The translations under genes and the position numbers were made by a program. Of a DNA stretch of 12,112 nt, positions 1 to 4,496 are shown piece after piece. Source of the stretch: CAZQDP01 sp964592375 (GTDB lineage Bacteria; Bacillota; Clostridia; RUG12999); contig CAZQDP010000069.1 in NCBI GenBank assembly GCA_964592375.1, positions 1-12,112 of the forward strand, read 5' to 3'. The notes under the pieces were generated by a model. It saw only the letters and a list, made by a program, of their open reading frames with translations. It ran no database searches and was not told the DNA's origin. Each line of letters begins with the position of its first letter. Within the stretch, counting starts at the first letter, position 1.

Positions 1-1
1 T

Positions 2-220
2 CAGCTTTTTAAAAAGGAAGTTGGAGTGCCGTTTACTGAATATATAAATAAGGTCAGAGTAAAAGCGGCAGTAAGACTTATTCAGAATGGACAATATTCG
101 ATTAAGGAAATTCATCAAAAGGTAGGGTTTAATAATTACAATTATTTTTTTAAAGTCTTTAAGGATATCGAAGGTTGTACACCAGTAAATTATTTAAAAG
201 TTTATAAAAATGAATATTAA
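2..220 (+). CDS. AraC-family transcriptional regulator, C-terminal end (5' partial)
   Basis: The reading frame is open from base 2, so the gene begins upstream of the window; an internal ATG at 26 is not a credible start because the codons before it (QLFKKEVGVPF) already match the AraC family. The visible 72 residues cover the end of the first helix-turn-helix, the linker helix (EYINKVRVKAAVRLI) and the second helix-turn-helix (YSIKEIHQKVGFNNYNYFFK), ending KVYKNEY. In this family the two helix-turn-helix units bind successive major grooves of a promoter. The missing N-terminus could be a sugar-sensing domain or a response-regulator receiver (YesN-like); this cannot be decided here. The next gene is a lipoprotein remnant, which would fit a sugar-transport neighbourhood, but that is inference. 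Codon use is strongly AT-rich. Confidence 0.88.
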   Translation, partial: QLFKKEVGVPFTEYINKVRVKAAVRLIQNGQYSIKEIHQKVGFNNYNYFFKVFKDIEGCTPVNYLKVYKNEY

Positions 221-302
221 AATTGTATAGTATTTCTTTAAAATTTGTAGTCTTGTTTTTTTCCATATAAGCTATAATTTAATCATAGTTATAAAAATGA
301 AG

Positions 303-309
303 AGGAGGA
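303..309 (+). promoter_or_regulatory. Ribosome binding site of the broken lipoprotein gene
   Basis: The purine-rich run AGGAGGA lies seven bases before the ATG at 317. The start of the lipoprotein frame was therefore a real translation start before the gene was broken. A TATAAT at 273-278 could be the -10 box, but no convincing -35 lies at the right distance. Confidence 0.6.
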
Positions 310-316
310 ATTATCA

Positions 317-520
317 ATGAAAAAATGTAAATCATATTTTTTAGTTCTGTTAATAGTTGTAATGGCATTATCAATTGGTTTTACAGGCTGCACTTCTAAA
401 AACATCCAAGTGTTGCAATGGATGAGAGTGGTCCTTTCATCTGTATCAATCCTTTCTTTTTTTCTTTTATTATATAATAATCTTATCTGCTTGTCTTTAT
501 CAAATCATCAATATTTTTAA
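317..520 (+). pseudogene. Truncated lipoprotein gene remnant
   Basis: A strong ribosome binding site precedes an ATG that opens a 67-residue frame. The first 25 residues are a lipoprotein signal: a KK-containing N-terminus, a hydrophobic core (YFLVLLIVVMALSIGF) and a lipobox-like FTGC with the lipidated Cys at position 25. After CTSKN the frame turns into a hydrophobic stretch with no resemblance to a mature substrate-binding protein, and it stops at 520. Exported lipoproteins in this setting are normally several hundred residues, such as ABC-transporter solute-binding proteins. I infer that nearly all of the mature part was lost by deletion, with a junction near base 400. In another frame, 481-585 encodes a second hydrophobic fragment ending NKGYATK, preceded by two in-frame stops. 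A genuine short lipopeptide remains possible. Confidence 0.5.
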
Positions 521-585
521 CATTTATTGCTTTTTCATCTTCTTTGGTGTATACTCTTATTAACAAAGGTTATGCTACAAAATAA
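481..585 (+). pseudogene. Possible C-terminal remnant of a membrane protein
   Basis: This open stretch encodes a hydrophobic segment (SYLLVFIKSSIFLTFIAFSS) followed by LVYTLINKGYATK and a stop, a pattern like the last transmembrane helix and short basic tail of a membrane protein. It has no start codon or ribosome binding site of its own, and two consecutive TAA codons at 475-480 close the frame upstream. It may be the far end of a deletion that also removed the body of the lipoprotein gene. AT-rich sequence easily gives hydrophobic frames by chance, so confidence is low. Confidence 0.25.
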
Positions 586-587
586 AA

Positions 588-594
588 GAGGTGA
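588..594 (+). promoter_or_regulatory. Ribosome binding site deciding the AraC-family start
   Basis: GAGGTGA at 588-594 matches the anti-Shine-Dalgarno end of 16S rRNA. The GTG at 591 lies inside it and so cannot be the start. The ATG at 597 is too close, and the ATG at 600 has normal spacing. Confidence 0.6.
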
Positions 595-599
595 AGATG

Positions 600-1460
600 A
601 TGGATTTTCATGCTATTTCTCCATTTGTCCGCATTGCGTTTAACAGCTATATTAAAGCACCCTGGCATTTGAAGCGGCGTGTCATTTTTGACTATGAACT
701 GCTTTACATTAAAAAAGGCAATGTCGAAATCGGGTTCGACCACCGCATATATCATGGTACAAGTGGCGATATTTTTTTATTTCGTCCAGGGGTGCATCAT
801 TATATCAAAACCTTGGACGATACTCCCTTTCATCAACCCCATATGCACTTCGATTTATTCGAGCAGTCCGATAGCACCGAAGTAGGACTATCCTTTCAGC
901 CTGCCGCCGCTATCTCTGCCAAGGAACTCTCTCACATGCGAGAGGATAATATCGACCTGTTTGGCATATCCTTTCCCGATAAAATAAACCTTCAAAATCT
1001 TAGTGAATTTGAACGCATGCTCTTTGCCATCATCGAAGAATTCGAACATCAACTGCCTTTATATAAGCTGCGTGCAAAGGCAATGTGTCTAGATCTTTTG
1101 ATATATCTGGCGCGCCATTTGATGGACAAGGCCTGTGCACAGCAACCTAGACATCAAGCATTAGAAGATGTCTTTGCGTATATGAAGGATAATTATACCA
1201 AGGATATTTCTCTTCATACCCTCGCCAAAATGGCCGACATGAGTAAATATCATTTTACGCGTAAATACACAGCACATTTTCATGTCACACCCATGCGCCA
1301 TATTCAAAACCTTCGTTTGCAAAAAGCCAAGGAATTGATTTCATTTACCAATTTAAGTTTAACTGAAATTGCTGAACTCGCAGGATTTTCATGTATCCAC
1401 AGCTTTTCTCGAGCATACAAGAATGCATATGGTGTCATGCCCTCGTCGCTTCGAAAATAG
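600..1460 (+). CDS. AraC-family transcriptional regulator with N-terminal cupin-like domain
   Basis: The product is a 286-residue, presumably DNA-binding, cytoplasmic regulator. Residues about 25-95 form an AraC-type ligand-sensing beta-barrel: YELLYIKKGNVEIGF, then GDIFLFRPGVHHY, then HQPHMHFDLF, with several His residues lining a likely pocket. The C-terminus holds two helix-turn-helix units, about 204-223 (SLHTLAKMADMSKYHFTRKY) and 253-274 (SLTEIAELAGFSCIHSFSRA). Length and order are standard for AraC-type sugar regulators. I chose the ATG at 600; the alternatives at 591 (GTG) and 597 (ATG) overlap or crowd the ribosome binding site. Members usually activate adjacent sugar-use genes, but no such gene is next to it, so the effector and target are unknown. 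Base composition matches the right-hand part of the window, unlike the AT-rich DNA upstream. Confidence 0.92.
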   Translation: MDFHAISPFVRIAFNSYIKAPWHLKRRVIFDYELLYIKKGNVEIGFDHRIYHGTSGDIFLFRPGVHHYIKTLDDTPFHQPHMHFDLFEQSDSTEVGLSFQPAAAISAKELSHMREDNIDLFGISFPDKINLQNLSEFERMLFAIIEEFEHQLPLYKLRAKAMCLDLLIYLARHLMDKACAQQPRHQALEDVFAYMKDNYTKDISLHTLAKMADMSKYHFTRKYTAHFHVTPMRHIQNLRLQKAKELISFTNLSLTEIAELAGFSCIHSFSRAYKNAYGVMPSSLRK

Positions 1461-1474
1461 CTGTTTTTTTTTGA

Positions 1475-1489
1475 TGTGATTTTATCACA
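1475..1489. promoter_or_regulatory. Palindrome TGTGAT-TTT-ATCACA upstream of the ferredoxin-like gene
   Basis: A perfect 6-bp inverted repeat with a 3-base centre lies just after the AraC-family gene. It is centred about 41 bases upstream of the start point expected from the -10 box at 1511-1516, the usual place for a CRP/FNR-type activator. The half-site spacing (TGTGA-N5-TCACA) is one base shorter than the CRP consensus and it is not an FNR consensus, so the cognate protein is unknown. Confidence 0.4.
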
Positions 1490-1507
1490 GAACTTTCTTT
1501 ATCTCTA

Positions 1508-1516
1508 TGGTATAAT
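1508..1516 (+). promoter_or_regulatory. Extended -10 promoter of the ferredoxin-like gene
   Basis: TGG directly precedes a perfect TATAAT (1511-1516), giving an extended -10 element 35 bases before the ATG. No good -35 hexamer sits 16-18 bases upstream, which is common when the extended -10 or an activator compensates. A GGAG at 1536-1539 lies eleven bases before the start codon. Confidence 0.6.
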
Positions 1517-1550
1517 AAAATCAATAAAATGAAACGGAGATGGATGATAG

Positions 1551-1733
1551 ATGAAACTAGATGTTGTAAAAAAACGTTGTCCCCAAAACCACATGTGCCC
1601 GGCTGTCCGTGTATGTCCAGTGGGTGCACTGTCTCAAAATGGCATGAGTGCCCCCATTGTTGACCAGGATAAGTGTATCATGTGCGAAAAATGTGTGCGT
1701 TTTTGCCCTATGGGTGCTTTGCAGGCAACTTGA
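1551..1733 (+). CDS. Small 4Fe-4S ferredoxin-like protein
   Basis: This 60-residue protein is almost entirely an iron-sulfur domain. The second half carries a canonical motif, C42-x2-C45-x2-C48-x3-C52-P, as in bacterial 4Fe-4S ferredoxins. The first half is unusual: C10-P-x4-C16-P-x4-C22-P, only three cysteines with five-residue gaps and a His at 14, instead of C-x2-C-x2-C-x3-C. The CPVGAL following C22 mirrors CPMGAL following C52, so the pseudo-twofold ferredoxin fold is probably kept while the first site is altered. Likely roles are cytoplasmic electron transfer or a small Fe-S maturation or sensor protein; the partner is unknown. It stands alone with its own extended -10 promoter, a candidate operator and a terminator, so it is monocistronic. 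I believe similar small proteins occur in Clostridia, but that is from memory. Confidence 0.85.
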   Translation: MKLDVVKKRCPQNHMCPAVRVCPVGALSQNGMSAPIVDQDKCIMCEKCVRFCPMGALQAT

Positions 1734-1760
1734 ATTTACAGAATTTACATGTCTTTACAG

Positions 1761-1798
1761 GAGTGTCTTCGCTTTTTTTGCGTTGACGCTCTTTTTTT
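1761..1798 (+). terminator. Intrinsic terminator of the ferredoxin-like gene
   Basis: GAGTGTCTTCGC (1761-1772) pairs with GCGTTGACGCTC (1780-1791) with one G-U pair and a short internal mismatch. The loop is a T-run, and seven T residues (1792-1798) follow. Confidence 0.8.
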
Positions 1799-1859
1799 GT
1801 TCATCATGTCAAAATGCCAAATTTATTCCATTTTATCATATTAATATCAGGTATATGCA

Positions 1860-1907
1860 GATGCATTTGCGCAAAAACTGATAAAAGAACTTTTTGCGCA
1901 TCTTTTT
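1860..1907 (+). terminator. Terminator-like hairpin in the leader of the LysM gene
   Basis: TGCGCAAAAA (1868-1877) is a perfect inverted repeat of TTTTTGCGCA (1891-1900) with a 13-base loop, followed by TCTTTTT (1901-1907). GATGC at 1860-1864 can extend the stem across a bulge. It lies after the ferredoxin terminator and about 85 bases before the LysM start. No promoter is evident between it and the gene, so transcripts from upstream would have to read through it. It may be an attenuator or a second terminator. Confidence 0.5.
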
Positions 1908-1932
1908 AACTTTTAAAGCGCAAATCGGCAAA

Positions 1933-1972
1933 GCCCTTAGTAGACTGCATGAAAATGCATAGAGCGAAGGGC
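1933..1972 (+). promoter_or_regulatory. Nested hairpin directly upstream of the LysM gene ribosome binding site
   Basis: GCCCTT (1933-1938) pairs with AAGGGC (1967-1972). Inside it TGCAT (1946-1950) pairs with ATGCA (1955-1959) around a GAAA tetraloop (1951-1954). The two helices are separated by an asymmetric internal loop (AGTAGAC opposite TAGAGCG). The structure ends five bases before the ribosome binding site. It looks like a designed 5' leader element, but I could not match it to a known riboswitch class. Confidence 0.4.
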
Positions 1973-1976
1973 AAAA

Positions 1977-1981
1977 AGGAG
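1977..1981 (+). promoter_or_regulatory. Ribosome binding site deciding the LysM protein start
   Basis: AGGAG at 1977-1981 is nine bases before the ATG at 1991 and only three before the ATG at 1985. The ATG at 1949 lies inside the leader hairpin and has no such site. The start at 1991 is also the one that places the signal peptide at the N-terminus. Confidence 0.75.
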
Positions 1982-1990
1982 CAAATGACA

Positions 1991-3004
1991 ATGAAAAAAT
2001 ATATAAAAGTGCTGCTTATCACCATCCTTCTTTTCTGCATACTTTCCCCCTTATCTTATGCCAGCGAAGGATATGGCTGGTCGCTGACATATACCGTCCG
2101 CTCAGGCGATACGCTATCCTCCATTGCCGGCTCTTTTGGCATATCCGTCTCCTCCATTAAAAGTGCAAATAATATAAGCTCCAATCTTATCTATTCCGGT
2201 AGCAAGCTTAAAATTAATGTTGGTTACGACAAATACAAGGTGAGAAGCGGTGATAATTTATGGCTCATTGCAAAAAAATATGCCACCAGTGTATGGAAAA
2301 TCAAACTATTTAGCGGTATTTCTTCCGATTATCTTTATGTAGGCCAAATTCTCAAAGTGCCTGCTGCGCCTCCTTCGGCAGCTGCGCCCAAACCGCCGAG
2401 TACAGGTGGAGCCCCATATATCACCTACACTACCCATAAAGTCGTTTCGGGAGATAATAGCTGGGATTTATCCATTCGCTACGGCATTCCCCAAAGCGAA
2501 CTGCTTAAGGCCAACAAGTTAACCACAGCAAGTGTGCTTCGCCTAGGTCAGATCCTTACCATTCCTGTGCATCATATTCCCATCATGTCAACACCCGGTG
2601 CTAAGTATGGCGAGTATTTAGACTGGTGGAATGGCGCACAATATGTATTCCCCATTGGTCGCAATGCACTCATTAGTGATTATTATACCGGCACAACCTT
2701 TACCATCAAGCGCACCATTGGTGCTTCCCATGCGGACTGTGAACCGCTTACCTCCGCAGATGCGGCTGCCGCCAAAGCGCTTTGGGGTGGATACAGCTGG
2801 AATACAAGGCCCATCATCGTAAATATATCGGGCAGAAAGATAGCGGCCTCCATGAGCTTTATGCCCCATGGTGTTGAATATGTTGCCTCAAATGGTTTTG
2901 CGGGACACTTTGATGTTCATTTTAGAGGCAGTGTTCGCCATTCCGATGGCTTGGCAGACCCGTATCATGTGGATGCGATAAAGATTGCCGCAGGCGCAAA
3001 GTAA
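1991..3004 (+). CDS. Secreted three-LysM protein with uncharacterised His-rich C-terminal domain
   Basis: The 337-residue product begins with a signal peptide (MKKYIKV, then a hydrophobic stretch, probable cleavage after SYA at residue 24), so it is exported. Three LysM repeats follow at about 34-76, 82-124 and 148-192, each opening with a variant of the TxxSGDxxWxIA core (VRSGDTLSSIA, VRSGDNLWLIA, VVSGDNSWDLS). LysM domains bind the glycan of peptidoglycan. A Pro/Ala-rich linker (125-142) separates repeats two and three. Residues about 206-337 form a distinct domain with HADC (247-250), MPHG (H293), GHFDVHF (H306, D308, H310), H317 and DPYH (H326), a pattern that could bind a metal and catalyse cell-wall hydrolysis. 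I recall this arrangement in other clostridial LysM proteins, without an assigned activity. A terminator follows the stop codon. Confidence 0.88.
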   Translation: MKKYIKVLLITILLFCILSPLSYASEGYGWSLTYTVRSGDTLSSIAGSFGISVSSIKSANNISSNLIYSGSKLKINVGYDKYKVRSGDNLWLIAKKYATSVWKIKLFSGISSDYLYVGQILKVPAAPPSAAAPKPPSTGGAPYITYTTHKVVSGDNSWDLSIRYGIPQSELLKANKLTTASVLRLGQILTIPVHHIPIMSTPGAKYGEYLDWWNGAQYVFPIGRNALISDYYTGTTFTIKRTIGASHADCEPLTSADAAAAKALWGGYSWNTRPIIVNISGRKIAASMSFMPHGVEYVASNGFAGHFDVHFRGSVRHSDGLADPYHVDAIKIAAGAK

Positions 3005-3015
3005 ATTTCAAGATC

Positions 3016-3057
3016 AAAAGCAGGGTCATATCCGCAAAAGATACAACCCTGCTTTTT
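3016..3057. terminator. Bidirectional terminator between the LysM and VCBS genes
   Basis: AAAAGCAGGGT (3016-3026) pairs perfectly with ACCCTGCTTTT (3046-3056), with a possible inner TATC/GATA pairing, and is followed by a T-run on the plus strand. The leading AAAA gives a T-tract on the minus strand. Both converging genes end here, at 3004 and 3072. Confidence 0.85.
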
Positions 3058-3071
3058 CTATTATCATACCC

Positions 3072-3800
3072 CTAAGTCACTGGTGCGCCAAAAATACCAA
3101 TCATTTGATCTCTTAGCACAAATTTCGTTTTATCCCACCGCAAAATATTTTGCACATACCCAAGGCCATCCGCATTATACCTGCCGGCTACTTTTTGAAA
3201 TGCTAGAAGCTCATACACCTTGTTTGACGTAAACTCCACCGGATACAGACCACTGAGCGGACCTACAAACCCCGATATCGGCTCTTTGAGCGTGCCGTCC
3301 GGATTGTAAATTTCATTTAAGTATTCTGCACCTTTATATGTCATATCCAATATGTATTTTGTTTGATTATACTGACTGACAACCTCTACACGATAATTAT
3401 TTTTATATGTAACATCATACAAGAATAACTCATTATATACATCTGAATCAAAAATCAGCTTCGGTGTATTTTGTATAAAGGTATAGATATAATCATATGT
3501 AAATGCCCCGCTCCCTCCAGAATCAATGCGCACCAAAATGTCGTCAATTCCATCCCCTGTGAAATCTCCCAAAAATAAGGTAGGGCTATACCCCACATTC
3601 TGCGCTAGATCTATTTTAGTGAACCTCCCTGACTTTCCATCCTGCACAATCAGCGTAATGTTCTGAATGAATGGACTATCAGTCGTTGTTTTTCCGGTTA
3701 AATATACATTATCGGGCACGCGATCTCCGTTTACATCCCCCACTGCGAAAGCCACCACTTTTGTATTCATCATCTCGCTACTTGTTAAAAACTGATTCAT
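3072..3800 (-). CDS. VCBS/FG-GAP repeat protein of unknown function
   Basis: The 242-residue product has no signal peptide or membrane segment. Two calcium-type loops typical of FG-GAP/VCBS beta-propeller blades are clear: DVNGDRVPDN (22-31, Asp and Asn at alternating positions) and DFTGDGIDDI (79-88). A third blade at about 188-200 (PVEFTSNKVYELLAF) has the same flanking pattern but has lost its acidic residues. Aromatic-rich segments lie between. Proteins of this repeat class are usually adhesive or structural beta-propellers; this one is short and apparently not exported by the general secretory route, so a spore or envelope role is only speculation. The start at 3800 follows a strong AGGGGGGAT ribosome binding site (3812-3804). 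It appears monocistronic and converges on the LysM gene. Confidence 0.8.
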   Translation of the reverse strand: MNQFLTSSEMMNTKVVAFAVGDVNGDRVPDNVYLTGKTTTDSPFIQNITLIVQDGKSGRFTKIDLAQNVGYSPTLFLGDFTGDGIDDILVRIDSGGSGAFTYDYIYTFIQNTPKLIFDSDVYNELFLYDVTYKNNYRVEVVSQYNQTKYILDMTYKGAEYLNEIYNPDGTLKEPISGFVGPLSGLYPVEFTSNKVYELLAFQKVAGRYNADGLGYVQNILRWDKTKFVLRDQMIGIFGAPVT

Positions 3801-4015
3801 ATAATCCCCCCTAATGAAATCATAGACTTTATTCTATCATATGATTGTGCAAAGGAAATTGATAACACATTCAATAAAAACATCTTAAGCCATACATAAA
3901 TTTCCACAATTCATGAAATATCGCAAAATCAAGAGAAATACTCCAAATAACGGAGCTATGAGTATTTATTTTCATTAAATGCCAATATTTCACTGAATTT
4001 GATATGTCTTTGCAT

Positions 4016-4044
4016 TTGCCCTTCACGTCTTTTTAAAGTAATAT
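4016..4044 (+). promoter_or_regulatory. Probable promoter of groES-groEL
   Basis: TTGCCC (4016-4021) and TAATAT (4039-4044) are spaced by 17 bases and end just before the CIRCE element, so the expected start point falls at or beside the operator. An overlapping TATAGT at 4042-4047 is an alternative -10. Each hexamer matches consensus at about four of six positions. Confidence 0.55.
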
Positions 4045-4055
4045 AGTATATGTGT

Positions 4056-4082
4056 TTAGCACTCATCAATAGCGAGTGCTAA
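4056..4082 (+). promoter_or_regulatory. CIRCE operator (HrcA binding site)
   Basis: TTAGCACTC (4056-4064), nine bases, then GAGTGCTAA (4074-4082) matches the consensus CIRCE inverted repeat exactly. HrcA binds this element to repress groESL and dnaK operons, and repression is released by heat shock as GroEL becomes occupied. It lies 80 bases before the groES start codon; hrcA itself is not in the window. Confidence 0.97.
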
Positions 4083-4112
4083 CAATACACTAGCAAGTGA
4101 AAATAAAATATC

Positions 4113-4138
4113 ACCTGAATGCATTTTATATTTCAGGT
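4113..4138 (+). other. Hairpin in the groES 5' leader
   Basis: ACCTGAA (4113-4119) is an exact inverted repeat of TTCAGGT (4132-4138) with a 12-base loop. It lies between CIRCE and the ribosome binding site, which starts nine bases downstream, and is followed by an A-run rather than a T-run, so it is not a terminator for groES. It may affect mRNA stability or translation. Confidence 0.45.
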
Positions 4139-4162
4139 ATAAAAAAAGAGGAGGTAATATCT

Positions 4163-4444
4163 ATGACAATCAAACCTTTAGCAGACAGAGTGGTTATTAA
4201 GATGGTTGAATCTGAAGAGACCACCAAGAGCGGCATCGTTCTTCCCGGCACCGCGAAGGAGAAGCCACAAATCGCCGAGGTAGTCGCTGTAGGACCCGGC
4301 GGCATGGTAGACGGCAAGGAAGTAAAAATGGAAGTTGCGGTTGGCGACAGAGTCATTGCAAGCAAATATGCCGGCACCGAGGTTAAAATTGATTCTGTTG
4401 AGTATACAATACTCAAGCAGAGCGATATTTTAGCAAAGGTATAA
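4163..4444 (+). CDS. groES: Co-chaperonin GroES (Hsp10)
   Basis: GroES forms the heptameric lid that closes the GroEL folding chamber in the cytoplasm. The 93-residue product has the N-terminal signature KPLADRVVIK (4-13), the mobile loop with the GroEL-contacting hydrophobic triplet IVL (25-27), and the conserved VVAVGPG (40-46) and GDRVIASKYAGTEVKID segments. Length is normal for the family. The start at 4163 follows a strong AGAGGAGGT (4147-4155); an upstream in-frame ATG at 4097 would add residues unlike any GroES and has no ribosome binding site. It is the first gene of a two-gene operon controlled by CIRCE, with groEL 52 bases downstream. Confidence 0.98.
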   Translation: MTIKPLADRVVIKMVESEETTKSGIVLPGTAKEKPQIAEVVAVGPGGMVDGKEVKMEVAVGDRVIASKYAGTEVKIDSVEYTILKQSDILAKV

Positions 4445-4469
4445 ACGTTTTGGCAGTAAAAAATATTAT

Positions 4470-4481
4470 CCGCATAAGCGG
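4470..4481 (+). other. Small hairpin at the groEL ribosome binding site
   Basis: CCGC-ATAA-GCGG is a perfect 4-bp stem in the groES-groEL spacer. Its last G merges with the GGGAGGAGG ribosome binding site of groEL (4480-4488), so folding could modestly affect groEL translation. It has no T-run. Confidence 0.35.
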
Positions 4482-4496
4482 GAGGAGGTAATTGAA

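Larger units (their letters stand above)
3801..4162. other. Intergenic region between the VCBS gene and groES
   Basis: This 362-base AT-rich stretch separates two divergent genes. From left to right it holds the ribosome binding site of the leftward VCBS gene, a TTCATGAA palindrome (3910-3917), an inverted repeat AAATACTC/GAGTATTT (3936-3967), a near-palindrome TTCACTGAA (3989-3997), the groES promoter, the CIRCE operator, a 7-bp hairpin (4113-4138) and the groES ribosome binding site. No small gene with a convincing start was seen. Confidence 0.7.

Noticed and set aside
1648..1881. 77-codon plus-strand frame overlapping the ferredoxin-like gene
   Set aside because: It runs through the ferredoxin motifs in another frame and through the terminator at 1761-1798.
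1915..1975. Resemblance to a c-di-GMP (GEMM) riboswitch: GGCAAAGCC and a GAAA-capped hairpin
   Set aside because: The order of elements is wrong. GGCAAAGCC forms a contiguous triplet-loop palindrome instead of flanking the GAAA-capped stem, and the second conserved stem is absent.
1860..1981. ydaO (c-di-AMP) riboswitch before a LysM gene
   Set aside because: The gene context fits, but the conserved aptamer sequences I know for this class are not visible.
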